Shown: piece by piece, positions 44,128-51,819 of the stretch | How positions within the stretch are numbered: the stretch's first letter is position 1 | How the letters are laid out: each line of letters opens with the position of its first letter | DNA from: Bog-473 sp963824195 | GTDB lineage: Bacteria; Actinomycetota; Acidimicrobiia; Acidimicrobiales; RAAP-2 | Length of the DNA stretch: 64,000 bases | Direction: 5' to 3' | Assembly: GCA_963824195.1 (NCBI GenBank) | Contig: CAWGOJ010000041.1 | Span: forward strand, 124,001-188,000 | Translations under genes and position numbers: made by a program | Notes under the pieces: model-generated | The model's input: only the letters and a program-made list of their open reading frames with translations | Databases searched by the model: none | Told to the model about the DNA's origin: nothing

Positions 44128-45291
44128 ATGACCGAGACCACGAAGCGCACGACACGCAAGCGCAAGGGTCGCCGGACTTTCGGCAATGTCTGGAAGCTCC
44201 CGTCAGGGCGCTACCGGGCTTCGTACATCGCACCGGACGGCAAGCGGCGCGCTGGCGAGAGCACCTTCGCCACGGTTTCGGATGCGAGCGTGTGGCTTGC
44301 GACCGTGGAGACAGAGCTCTTGCGCGGTGACTGGCGCCCACCGGAGCCCGCCCGGGAGACGTTCGACTCCTACGGCAAGCGTTGGCTTGCGAGCCGGGCC
44401 GACCTGCGGCCCTCGAGCGCCGAGCGGTACGAACGGCTCTGGCGCATCTGGCTCGAGCTCGCCTTCGGCGACGTGCCTCTCGGGAGGATGACAGCCGAGG
44501 ACTGGCGGACGTGGTTCACCTCGAGCCGTGCGGCCCATCCTGGCTCGACGCAACCGGGTAGCGCCTACCGACTGGCTCGGGCCATCTTGAACACTGCCGT
44601 AGACGATGGAGTGATGCGAGCGAACCCGTGCCGCGTCAAAGGTGCGGGGCGCGAGCAGACACCCGAGCGCCCAGTGGCGATGCCTGACGAAGTGCTCAAG
44701 GTGGTCGCTGCCATAGAGCCGCGCTACCAGCCGATGGTGCTCCTGGGGGCGTGGTGCTCGCTTCGTTTCGGGGAGTTGGCCGGGCTGCGTAGGAGCCGCG
44801 TCAACCTCTTGCACCGGACCATCCGCGTCGAGGAGAACGCCGTCGAGCTCTCCAGCGGCCGGACCATCTTCGGACCGCCCAAGACCGACGCCGGGAGGCG
44901 CACCGTGGCCGTACCGCCCGAGCTGGTCCCTGCCCTCGAGACCCACCTCGCCGAGTACGTCGGGCCCGAGCCTGACGCCCTCGTGTTCACCTCGCCCGAA
45001 GGCCACCCGCTGCGCCGGACGAAGTTCCGCCTTCGGTGGGTCGTGGCGTGCGAGGCGGCCGGAATCTCCGGGCTGCACTTCCACGACCTCCGAGGCTCAG
45101 GAGCCACCTGGGCGGCGCACGCGGGGGACACGCTGGCGGAGCTGATGAACCGACTGGGCCACGCCTCGCCGAACATGGCAATGCGTTACCAGCACGCCAC
45201 CGAGGAGCGCGACCGCGCTATCGCCGAGAGGCTCGGCGCCCTCATGCGAGAACCGGACGCGCCATCGGCTCGAGCCGTGCGGGTGCTTTGA
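44128..45291 (+). CDS. int: Phage-type tyrosine integrase with arm-binding domain
   Basis: 387 aa. Residues of about 15-70 form an AP2-like arm-binding domain (FGNVWKLPSGRYRASYIAPD), residues 75-165 the core-binding domain, and the rest is catalytic, with Arg213 (SLRFGELAGL), Lys252 (PPKTDAGRR), His319/Arg322 (HFHDLRGSG), His345 (LGHASPNMAMRY) and Tyr354. This architecture matches integrases that use tRNA genes and arm sites, so it is the likely integrase of the island. ATG at 44128 has GGAGG eight bases upstream. Confidence 0.92.
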   Translation: MTETTKRTTRKRKGRRTFGNVWKLPSGRYRASYIAPDGKRRAGESTFATVSDASVWLATVETELLRGDWRPPEPARETFDSYGKRWLASRADLRPSSAERYERLWRIWLELAFGDVPLGRMTAEDWRTWFTSSRAAHPGSTQPGSAYRLARAILNTAVDDGVMRANPCRVKGAGREQTPERPVAMPDEVLKVVAAIEPRYQPMVLLGAWCSLRFGELAGLRRSRVNLLHRTIRVEENAVELSSGRTIFGPPKTDAGRRTVAVPPELVPALETHLAEYVGPEPDALVFTSPEGHPLRRTKFRLRWVVACEAAGISGLHFHDLRGSGATWAAHAGDTLAELMNRLGHASPNMAMRYQHATEERDRAIAERLGALMREPDAPSARAVRVL

Positions 45292-45349
45292 GAATCGAAG
45301 ACTCAATGCTGACCCAAAAGGGTGCCCCACTCCGGCACCATGGGGGCAA

Positions 45350-45559
45350 GTGGTTCAGCTCCCAACAGGCCATAATCGTACGGGTGGTCAGCCTTCGCAC
45401 CGGGAAGCCAGCCACTACCACGAGGCCCCAACCTGGACGGACCGCTGGTTCTCACCGTGGGGCGACCGATGGTGGCGAGTATGGGCATGTCCCGACCACC
45501 TGGGCAGGCCGACCGGGCTGCAAGAGTTCGGGCGATCGCGAGCGCCAGGGTCGGCATAA
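45350..45559 (+). CDS. Short ORF with RWFSP-GDRWWRVWAC motif, copy 1
   Basis: 69 aa. The C-terminal half reads RWFSPWGDRWWRVWACPDHL (encoded at 45443-45502). The same motif recurs at 47484-47558, also in an open frame, so it is not chance. The N-terminal part differs and may be non-coding. No family is recognised. It may be a fragment of a larger gene. Confidence 0.35.
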   Translation: MVQLPTGHNRTGGQPSHREASHYHEAPTWTDRWFSPWGDRWWRVWACPDHLGRPTGLQEFGRSRAPGSA

Positions 45560-45560
45560 T
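45555..45560 (+). promoter_or_regulatory. -10 element CATAAT for leaderless SHOCT gene
   Basis: CATAAT, 7 nt, then ATG at 45568. Confidence 0.45.
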
Positions 45561-45567
45561 GGCGGTC

Positions 45568-46089
45568 ATGTCGGAGCCGGTCGCGATTCTAGGGGCCACA
45601 TATCACGGTGGGTTCTCACACCTCGGGCTGAGCGAAACCAGAGAAGGACGCCTGGTGCTGGACGATGATGCCCTCACGCTCCGGTGGCTGGTGGACGGAA
45701 GGGAGTACCGTCCACCCATTGAGGTCTGCCGGACGCGTGCCATCGCATCCATCGAAGTAACCAGCGAGCAGGCCGCCAAATTCAGGTTCGGTGGGATCCT
45801 CTCCAAAGGGGCGCAGGATAGGGCAACAGTGGTCGTCTGCCTCAAGAACGGCGATGCCGGGTACTTCACGATCGGGGGGCAGTCGACCGGGATGTTGCTC
45901 GGGAGTATCTCACCGTGGATACGCGATCACGGAATAACTCTTGGTTCAGATGAAGGGGGGCCGGCACCGTCGCCGGGTGCTCCGAAACTGATCGCAGACG
46001 AGCTAGCCAAGCTGGCGCAGCTGCGGGACTCAGGCGTCTTATCGGAGGAAGAGTTTGTCGCCCTGAAGACCCAACTCATCCAGGGGTGA
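45568..46089 (+). CDS. SHOCT-domain protein
   Basis: 173 aa. A beta-rich N-terminal domain of about 110 residues (LVLDDDALTLRWLVDGREY, GDAGYFTIGGQSTG) recalls PH-like or GRAM folds. After a Pro/Gly linker comes a C-terminal SHOCT motif (ELAKLAQLRDSGVLSEEEF), a short helical pair usually at protein ends. I chose the ATG at 45568 because a CATAAT hexamer lies 7 nt upstream; an ATG at 45559 overlaps that hexamer. Its role in the island is unknown. Confidence 0.7.
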   Translation: MSEPVAILGATYHGGFSHLGLSETREGRLVLDDDALTLRWLVDGREYRPPIEVCRTRAIASIEVTSEQAAKFRFGGILSKGAQDRATVVVCLKNGDAGYFTIGGQSTGMLLGSISPWIRDHGITLGSDEGGPAPSPGAPKLIADELAKLAQLRDSGVLSEEEFVALKTQLIQG

Positions 46090-46366
46090 TATGGGGTACG
46101 ACGGCCCGGTAGGCATGTTGGGGAGCAACTCGACGGGCTGACGGGGTCAGAGGAGTTCGGGCGGCATCCGCCGCGCCAAACGTGAATTCTCGGACTGTCC
46201 CTTACCGCCGGGAGGGTGGGACGCTGTAGAGCTGACGCTGGGTTGACTGACCGGGTGTCGCTGAGGCCGGGGGGTTGTCGCGCGAATCGTGAGCCGTACC
46301 TCGCGCCTCGACGGGACGGCTCTGCTTTACTTTTCGTGTCGGTTCCCCTGAGCGAAGGAGCAGGCG
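46090..46366. other. Gap between SHOCT and DUF2510 genes
   Basis: 277 bp with no convincing ORF, RNA gene or repeat that I can support. Confidence 0.4.
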
Positions 46367-46858
46367 ATGGCGTCTAAGGCTGGCAAGCCAGGTCCGGGCT
46401 GGTCCAAAGGGAGGAAGAGCGGTAGCTGGGTGCCTCACTACCTCATAAATGAGGACTTCCGCGGGTCGGCGGTCGTTGCCAACGTCTTTCGGATACTTGC
46501 AGCCCTCATACTGATTGGCGGCGCGATCTCGGCCACTGTGACGGGACACGACATGCACCAGAACGGTTACAGCAATACTGAGGTAACCGAAGCCGTTATC
46601 GGAATCGTTGCGGGCACGATAGTCAGCGCTTCCGCGATGTTGTTCTTCACGTTTGTCCTAGAGCTACTGCGAGCCATTCATTTCGACTTGCGCCACGAAG
46701 ACGCCGTCAAGGCCAACAGCGCTGCAAGTAGTCCGAATGGGGCGACCAAACCATCGGGTTGGTATCCAAGCCCCGGCGACGACAGCACGCTCCGCTGGTG
46801 GGACGGTGAGCGATGGACAGCCGAAACCCTGGCGCGGACGGCAACAGGCCAACAATGA
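46367..46858 (+). CDS. DUF2510 membrane protein
   Basis: 163 aa. Two membrane helices (VFRILAALILIGGAIS and AVIGIVAGTIVSASAMLFF) are followed by a charged segment and a C-terminal DUF2510 domain (SGWYPSPGDDSTLRWWDGERW). DUF2510 occurs in many actinobacterial membrane proteins and is thought to bind at the envelope; its function is not established. ATG at 46367 has AAGGAG seven bases upstream. Base composition is less GC-rich than in neighbours, which fits horizontal transfer. Confidence 0.8.
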   Translation: MASKAGKPGPGWSKGRKSGSWVPHYLINEDFRGSAVVANVFRILAALILIGGAISATVTGHDMHQNGYSNTEVTEAVIGIVAGTIVSASAMLFFTFVLELLRAIHFDLRHEDAVKANSAASSPNGATKPSGWYPSPGDDSTLRWWDGERWTAETLARTATGQQ

Positions 46859-47272
46859 GCGAGGGTGGCGGAAGGGGGGCGGGTATCACTTAACGCCGTA
46901 CATGAAGGGGCGGGGCCGGTCAAGAGACCTTTTCTTTCATGTCCTGGTAGTTCGCAGAGCGGCGTCCTGCACGAAAGCGCGCGCCACCAAGGCACCGGGG
47001 TCAACGTGTCGGGCGGACGCCCGCCGAAGGCTGTGACGTTGACGCCGGCGCCGAGTGGCGCATCCTGGACGAGGACGCCTATGTGGTGCTGCGAGTTCTC
47101 ATCACTGCTCTGGGTTCTGTCACGCTCCCGTGGGCAGCCAGCCATTCATTCGTCGATCTCCGCACATGATGGGGTTCGGCCACGTCCCGACGGGCTCAAT
47201 CAGAAACGACGGCCACACCGGAGTCGGTGGGCCACGGCGTTAGTCGAGCGCGCGTCGGTCCGTGGCCGAGAC

Positions 47273-47435
47273 TCAGGCGGCGGTCTCGAGGCATCGGACT
47301 TCTCCGTCGCGCAATGCGTAGAAGACGAGGGTAGAGTAGCTTGCGGGCCACCGCGACGTGGGCCTTGTACTTGCCGGCGTGCTCGGCGATGCGTTTGTAG
47401 TCGGCACGGAGCTTCTCGTTTCCCTTGGCCCGACC
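47273..47435 (-). pseudogene. C-terminal remnant of IS110-like transposase
   Basis: The minus strand encodes KLRADYKRIAEHAGKYKAHV then AVARKLL. After a one-base shift near 47333 it continues TLVFYALRDGEVRCLETAA and stops at 47273. The VAVARKLLTLVFYALRDGE arrangement matches the extreme C terminus of IS110-type transposases. Nothing of the catalytic domain remains, so it is a relic of an earlier insertion. Confidence 0.55.
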
Positions 47436-47561
47436 GGAACATGCAGGGCCACCCACTGCCGGGGAGAAGCGAGCGGGACAGGGCGCTGGTTCTCGCCGAA
47501 GGGTGACAGGTGGTGGAGGGTGTGGGCGTGCGCCGATCACCTCACGGGCCTGCGCCAGTAG
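47358..47561 (+). CDS. Short ORF with RWFSP-GDRWWRVWAC motif, copy 2
   Basis: 67 aa. The C-terminal part reads RWFSPKGDRWWRVWACADHL and TGLRQ (47484-47558), matching copy 1 at 45443. The N-terminal part is antisense to the transposase remnant and is probably not coding. Significance unknown. Confidence 0.3.
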   Translation: MGLVLAGVLGDAFVVGTELLVSLGPTGTCRATHCRGEASGTGRWFSPKGDRWWRVWACADHLTGLRQ

Positions 47562-47723
47562 CTACCCGCTACGCGGACGACCTGTTTCCCCGCTGACGCC
47601 CGGTAGTCGGGTGATCAGGTCGGCTTCCCACCTCTCTTGGTGGACTCTCGCTGCTGCTGTCGGATCTGCTGTCGGCTGAGCTTCGGGGCCGGCGCGTTTG
47701 GAGACCCCAGAGTGGGCGGATTA

Positions 47724-48737
47724 CTAGGACTTCCCCCTCCTCGCGCGCGGTTGGGTCCCGGGCGGTCCAAGAAGGACTGGGATCTGCTGAGCCATCTCGA
47801 TGTAGGCCCGTCCGTTGTGATTCTCGATGATCTTTGTCGTCGGTGTCTGAGACAGGGTCAGGCGAAATGCGTGGTGAACGCTGAGAACAGCTTCCTGCAG
47901 TTCCTTTTGATCCTCAAGCCTGACGATGGTGAGGCCTTGGCGTTCAGCGTCCTCGAGTCCAACCCGTCTCCCGTGCGACTTGAATCGCTGAAAATCCGAA
48001 AACCACTTTGCGACATCCTTGGCTTTTTGCGTTCGTTCAGGCTCGTCAAAACCGGCGAACATGTAACGCGTAAGCCACGTCTCGACCAGTTGTTGGGCGA
48101 GAGCAAGAGAGTGACCGCATTGCGCGATGAGCCCTGGTAGGTAACCACGCAATATTGGGAGCCAGGCCGGGAGTTTCGCCGGATCCTGGCATTCCTCCTT
48201 CGCTAGCTCGAACTGATCCACGATCGCTTGGCCTGGAGCGGATCGCGGTCCCTCGGGCGTCTGTACGGTGAACTGGGGGTCGATTGGGCCCAGCTGGGAA
48301 TATGAACCCATGGCAATCTCATCAGCGCCTAGAGCGAGCATCGTGGCGGCGGACATTGCTGCCATGGGCACAATGACTCTGATGTGGTCGAACTGAGTCC
48401 GCAGGTATTCCAGAATCGACTCCGCGCCCTCTGCGCTACCTCCTGGACTGTGGAGGAAGAGGTCCAGTTCCCTCTCAGAAACTCCTGAGACTGCCTCCAT
48501 GAAGCCCTGCATGTCCGCAAGGGTGATCTGATGGGCCACCGGATCAACGCCGGTCTTCGTCTCCATCCACGCGCTGGCGTACACGATGGTCGCCCGCCCG
48601 GTGAGGGCGGACATCTCCTTGAGGTATTTCCGCCTCAGAATGTCGTGCGGAGTCGGCTTTCCCGGACCCGGGTTGACGTTTCCGGGCGTCCCCTGAAGAC
48701 GCTGCAGCTCCTTTAGGAGCTCCCCCCAGGTCGGCAC
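47724..48737 (-). CDS. SDH-family Clp-fold serine protease
   Basis: 337 aa. The Clp/SppA fold is seen from FLHSPGGSAEGAESI (oxyanion glycine pair, about residue 97), IVPMAAMSAATMLALGADEI with the likely nucleophile Ser129, and MGSYSQLGPIDPQF. It resembles the serine dehydrogenase proteinase (SDH) family, cytosolic relatives of SppA. The C-terminal 150 residues are helical and specific to this group. The GTG start follows the stop of the 54-aa gene with no gap, so the two are co-translated. Position next to attR is typical of island cargo. Confidence 0.82.
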   Translation of the reverse strand: MPTWGELLKELQRLQGTPGNVNPGPGKPTPHDILRRKYLKEMSALTGRATIVYASAWMETKTGVDPVAHQITLADMQGFMEAVSGVSERELDLFLHSPGGSAEGAESILEYLRTQFDHIRVIVPMAAMSAATMLALGADEIAMGSYSQLGPIDPQFTVQTPEGPRSAPGQAIVDQFELAKEECQDPAKLPAWLPILRGYLPGLIAQCGHSLALAQQLVETWLTRYMFAGFDEPERTQKAKDVAKWFSDFQRFKSHGRRVGLEDAERQGLTIVRLEDQKELQEAVLSVHHAFRLTLSQTPTTKIIENHNGRAYIEMAQQIPVLLGPPGTQPRARRGKS

Positions 48738-48902
48738 CTATGGTGCGGTCGTCGTGCCAACCGCGTACTGAATCGTAGTGCCCGACGTCTGCCGCACGGA
48801 GGCGAAGTACGCCGTCTCGATGCTCTCGTAAGCATCCAGCAAATCACCGACCCCGGCCTCAGCCTGGTCGATGATTTCGACAATCTCTTCGTCCGTAACC
48901 AT
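48738..48902 (-). CDS. Small acidic partner of the SDH-family protease
   Basis: 54 aa, acidic and helical (VTDEEIVEIIDQAEAGVGDL, LDAYESIETAYFASV), ending in a short Thr-rich tail. ATG at 48902 has GGGAGG five bases upstream. Its TAG is followed directly by the protease GTG. I recognise no family. It may regulate or recruit substrate to the protease, which is inference from coupling alone. Confidence 0.65.
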   Translation of the reverse strand: MVTDEEIVEIIDQAEAGVGDLLDAYESIETAYFASVRQTSGTTIQYAVGTTTAP

Positions 48903-48987
48903 TTCGTCCTCCCGCCCTTGCGTGACGCAACATGTTTGCACCGATTCTGGGTAGGTGCCGACCGCCTTGGGGGGCACTCGGACTATC

Positions 48988-49010
48988 CCACTATTCAACG
49001 TAGGTTCAAC
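48988..49010 (+). repeat. Candidate integrase arm site, right
   Basis: CCACTATTCAACG followed by TAGGTTCAAC. It matches 38028-38050 at 20 of 23 positions in the same orientation and lies about 50 bp inside attR. Confidence 0.55.
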
Positions 49011-49062
49011 CCGTTGCCCGGATTGCAAGCCTCTGCTGCCGTTTGCGCAGGTCAGTGGACCA

Positions 49063-49096
49063 GCTCCGGGGGGAGGGCTCGAACCTCCAACATCCG
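49063..49096. repeat. attR: 34-bp direct repeat within tRNA-Gln
   Basis: Identical to 37909-37942. It spans the tRNA from its 3' end to the anticodon stem, so integration would restore a functional tRNA. Confidence 0.9.
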
Positions 49097-49136
49097 GCTC
49101 CAAAGGCCGACGTTCTGCCGATTGAACTACCCCGGA
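49064..49136 (-). tRNA. tRNA-Gln (UUG anticodon)
   Basis: The minus strand forms a 73-nt cloverleaf. TCCGGGG pairs with CCCCGGA, the anticodon stem TCGGC/GCCGG holds the loop CTTTGGA (anticodon TTG), the T arm is GGAGG-TTCGAGC-CCTCC, and the discriminator is G. CCA is not encoded. Its 3' half doubles as the attachment site of the island. Confidence 0.95.
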
Positions 49137-49220
49137 CCGAGGCGATCGCCCCGCTAGAGGTTAGGCACTCCGCCCGTCGTGCCGGGCCGTACCCGGCCCT
49201 GCGCGGCCTCAGCACGGCGG

Positions 49221-49226
49221 TAGCTT
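49221..49226 (+). promoter_or_regulatory. -10 element TAGCTT for leaderless response regulator
   Basis: TAGCTT, 8 nt, then GTG at 49235. Confidence 0.5.
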
Positions 49227-49234
49227 CTTGCCTC

Positions 49235-49906
49235 GTGCGCATCCTCGTGGTGGACGACGACCTGGCCGTGCGCCGTTCGATCGACCGTGCCCTCCGCCTC
49301 GAGGGCTACGACGTGATGACAGTCCCCTCGGGGGGTGAGGCGCTCGAGGCGCTGGCGCAGACACCGGCGGACGCGCTCATCCTCGACCTCGGGCTGCCCG
49401 ACGTCGACGGCCTGACCGTCTGCCGGCGCATGCGCAGCGCCGGCGACGACACGCCGGTCCTCATGCTCACGGCGCGCGACGCCATCGACGACCGGGTCCA
49501 GGGGCTCGATGCGGGCGCCGACGACTACCTGGTCAAGCCCTTCGCTCTGGCGGAGTTGCTGGCCCGCTTGCGCGCGCTCCTCCGGCGGCGCTTCGAGGGC
49601 GAGGGTGGCCTGCTGCGCGTGGGCGACCTGGCGCTGAACCTCTCCACCCGGGAGGGCCAGCGCGGGGAGCGCACTTTCACGCTCACGCGCATCGAGTTCG
49701 ACCTCCTCGAGATGTTCCTGCGCCACCCTCGCCAGGTGCTCACGCGCGAGGTGCTGCTGAACCGGGTCTGGGGCTTCGACTTCGACTCGGGGACGAACTC
49801 GCTCGCCGTCTACGTCGGGTACCTGAGGCGCAAGCTCGAGGAGGGGGGCGAGCCACGCTGCATCCAGACGGTCCGCGGCGTGGGCTACGTGCTGCGGGAC
49901 GCGTGA
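49235..49906 (+). CDS. OmpR-family response regulator (MprA-like)
   Basis: 223 aa. The receiver domain has the acidic pair in VVDDDLAVR, phosphoacceptor Asp in ALILDLGLPDVDG and Lys in LVKPFALAELLARL. The C-terminal winged helix contains LTRIEFDLLEMFLRHPRQVL, YVGYLRRKLE and TVRGVGYVLR. It pairs with the kinase that begins four bases before its stop. It resembles MprA of mycobacteria, which responds to envelope stress; the target genes are unknown here. Confidence 0.92.
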   Translation: MRILVVDDDLAVRRSIDRALRLEGYDVMTVPSGGEALEALAQTPADALILDLGLPDVDGLTVCRRMRSAGDDTPVLMLTARDAIDDRVQGLDAGADDYLVKPFALAELLARLRALLRRRFEGEGGLLRVGDLALNLSTREGQRGERTFTLTRIEFDLLEMFLRHPRQVLTREVLLNRVWGFDFDSGTNSLAVYVGYLRRKLEEGGEPRCIQTVRGVGYVLRDA

Positions 49907-51246
49907 CCTTCCGCGCCCGCCTGGTGCTGGCGACCACGGCGGCGGTCGTCGTCGCCGTGCTGGCGGCCTCGCTGGCCTCGTTCCTGGTGGCCCGCAACAC
50001 GCTGCTCCAGGCGACCGACAATTCGCTCACCACGGCCGCCCAGCGGATCGTCGCCGGGCAGGAGATCGGTTCGACCACCGCCACGCTCGGCCAGGTGACC
50101 GACGCCGGCGGCGCCGTCGTCTCCGGTGGCGGCCTTCCCGTGACCGGCCAGGTGCGGCTGGTGGCCGTCGGCCTCGCCCCGTCGTACTTCACGACCGTCA
50201 CCGTGGACGGCAACGAGATGCGCGAGCTCGTCGAGCACCTGCCGGCCGGCACGGCGTTCGAGTCGGGCATCCTCGTCAACGGCGGCGCGCTGCAGATCGC
50301 CACCCTGCTCAACGCGAGCTCGGAGCTCAGGACGCTCGCGATCCTGCTCGGTGTCGTCGCGCTCATTGGCGTGCTCCTCGCCGTCGTGCTCGGCTGGCTC
50401 GTCGCCCGCACCGCCCTCGTCCCGCTGAACTCTCTCACCGACACCGTCGAGGACCTGGCCGAGACGACTGACGTCTCCCGCCGGCTGTCCCCCGGTGGCC
50501 CCGACGAGCTGGGCCGGCTGCGGCGCACCTTCAACCGCCTGCTCGAGGCGCTCGAGTCGTCGCGCCGGGCTCAGAGCCAGCTCGTCCTCGACGCGTCGCA
50601 CGAGCTGCGCACCCCCCTCACCAGCCTGCGCACCAACCTCGAGGTGATCCGCCGCGTCGACGAGCTGAGCGACGAGGACCGCTCCGTCCTCGTCGACGAC
50701 GTCCTGGTGCAGCTGCAGGAGCTGACCGACCTCGTCGGCGACCTGGCCGAGCTGGCCCGGGGCGACCAGAAGCCGGCACCGCCCGAGCCGCTCCGACTCG
50801 ACCTCCTCGTCCGGGACGCCGTGGCGGTGCAGAACACCCACGGCCGCGCCCAAGATGTCACGTTCCACCTCGACGCCGAGCCCTGCTGGGTGGACGGCCA
50901 TGCGGACCGCATCGGCCGCGCCGTGGGCAACCTGCTCGACAACGCCCGCAAGTGGAGCCCGCCCGGCCAGACCGTGTCGGTGGAGTGCCGGGACGGGACG
51001 GTGGTGGTGCACGACCACGGGCCCGGCATCGCCGAGGCGGACCTGCCCCATGTCTTCGACCGCTTCTACCGCTCCCCGGCCGCCCGGGGGCTGCCGGGGT
51101 CGGGCCTCGGCCTGGCCATCGTGGCCCAGGTGGTCAAGGCCGAGGGCGGGACCATCCAGGCCGAGAACGACCCGACGGGCGGGGCCCGGATGTCGATGCG
51201 CCTGCCCACGGTGCCCGGCCCCGAGGACGACGTCGCACACCCGTAG
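49903..51246 (+). CDS. HAMP-containing sensor histidine kinase (MprB-like)
   Basis: 447 aa. Two membrane helices (near residues 10-30 and 145-170) flank an extracytoplasmic sensor of about 110 residues. HAMP is followed by the H-box DASHELRTPLTSLR, the N-box GNLLDNARKWSPPG, and G-boxes DHGPGI and GSGLGLAIV. GTG overlaps the regulator stop (GTGA), so partners are made together. It should phosphorylate the regulator at 49235. Confidence 0.93.
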   Translation: MTFRARLVLATTAAVVVAVLAASLASFLVARNTLLQATDNSLTTAAQRIVAGQEIGSTTATLGQVTDAGGAVVSGGGLPVTGQVRLVAVGLAPSYFTTVTVDGNEMRELVEHLPAGTAFESGILVNGGALQIATLLNASSELRTLAILLGVVALIGVLLAVVLGWLVARTALVPLNSLTDTVEDLAETTDVSRRLSPGGPDELGRLRRTFNRLLEALESSRRAQSQLVLDASHELRTPLTSLRTNLEVIRRVDELSDEDRSVLVDDVLVQLQELTDLVGDLAELARGDQKPAPPEPLRLDLLVRDAVAVQNTHGRAQDVTFHLDAEPCWVDGHADRIGRAVGNLLDNARKWSPPGQTVSVECRDGTVVVHDHGPGIAEADLPHVFDRFYRSPAARGLPGSGLGLAIVAQVVKAEGGTIQAENDPTGGARMSMRLPTVPGPEDDVAHP

Positions 51247-51261
51247 CGGGCGCCGGAGCCC

Positions 51262-51630
51262 TCAGTCGGCCGCCATGAGCTCTATGCGGTTCCCGAAGGG
51301 GTCGTCGACGTACGCACCCCGTCCCGGCTCGCTGTCCGGGTTGGCCCGCACGGACACCCCGGCGGCGCCGAGCGCCGCCTCGAGGGCGGGCAGGTCGCGG
51401 ACCACCAACGCCGGATGCGCCTTGCGGGCCGGACGGAAGTCCACCTCGACGCCGAGGTGCACCGCCACGCCGCCCCGGCCGAACCAGCAGCCGCCCCGCG
51501 CCGCCAGCGGTTCGGGCTTGGGAACCCGCTCGAGCCCGAGCAGGCCCGAGTAGAAGGCCTCGGCCTCGGCTTCGCGGCCCGGCGGCATGGCCAGCTGCAC
51601 GTGGTCGAGCCGCACGATCTCGAAGCCCAT
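51262..51630 (-). CDS. VOC-family (glyoxalase/dioxygenase-like) protein
   Basis: 122 aa. It starts RLDHVQLAMPPGREAEAEAF, ends GRGAYVDDPFGNRIELMAAD, and shows the paired beta-alpha-beta modules of the vicinal-oxygen-chelate fold, with metal-ligand candidates His10 and the C-terminal Glu. The substrate is unknown. ATG at 51630 has GAGGAGG five bases upstream, which rules out the longer frame. Confidence 0.88.
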   Translation of the reverse strand: MGFEIVRLDHVQLAMPPGREAEAEAFYSGLLGLERVPKPEPLAARGGCWFGRGGVAVHLGVEVDFRPARKAHPALVVRDLPALEAALGAAGVSVRANPDSEPGRGAYVDDPFGNRIELMAAD

Positions 51631-51680
51631 GGGTGCCTCCTCGTGCCGGGAGCGACCTGGCAGTCGGCCCCCCGGACCGC

Positions 51681-51686
51681 TAGCCT
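51681..51686 (+). promoter_or_regulatory. -10 element TAGCCT upstream of bS22 gene
   Basis: TAGCCT, 10 nt, then ATG at 51697. The transcript would have a leader of about three bases or none. Confidence 0.4.
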
Positions 51687-51696
51687 GCCGCACGAC

Positions 51697-51795
51697 ATGG
51701 GATCACTGATCAAGAAGCGCCGCAAGCGGATGCGCAAGAAGAAGCACAAGAAGATGCTGAAGGCCACCCGCTGGCAGCGCCGGGCCGGCAAGTAG
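51697..51795 (+). CDS. Ribosomal protein bS22-like (AURKAIP1/COX24 domain)
   Basis: 32 aa: MGSLIKKRRKRMRKKKHKKM, continuing LKATRWQRRAGK. This strongly basic protein matches the bS22 protein of mycobacterial small subunits (family knowledge: a short Lys/Arg peptide beginning MGSVIKKRRKRM). It lies between the VOC gene and ispE, in opposite orientation to both. The gene is easily missed by automatic calling because of its length. Confidence 0.85.
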   Translation: MGSLIKKRRKRMRKKKHKKMLKATRWQRRAGK

Positions 51796-51819
51796 CCCGT
51801 CGGCCCCACCTCCCTCCCC

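Larger units (their letters stand above)
37909..49096. mobile_element. Integrative genomic island in tRNA-Gln
   Basis: An 11.2-kb island bounded by identical 34-bp direct repeats (37909-37942 and 49063-49096). The right copy is the 3' part of an intact tRNA-Gln(UUG), the normal target of tyrosine-integrase elements. It carries two tyrosine recombinases (39304-40263 and 44128-45291), a ribbon-helix-helix protein, small overlapping genes, an IS, an IS110-type remnant and a protease gene. It interrupts a housekeeping block conserved with M. tuberculosis. No replication or conjugation genes are visible, so it may be a cryptic or satellite-like element. Confidence 0.85.
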
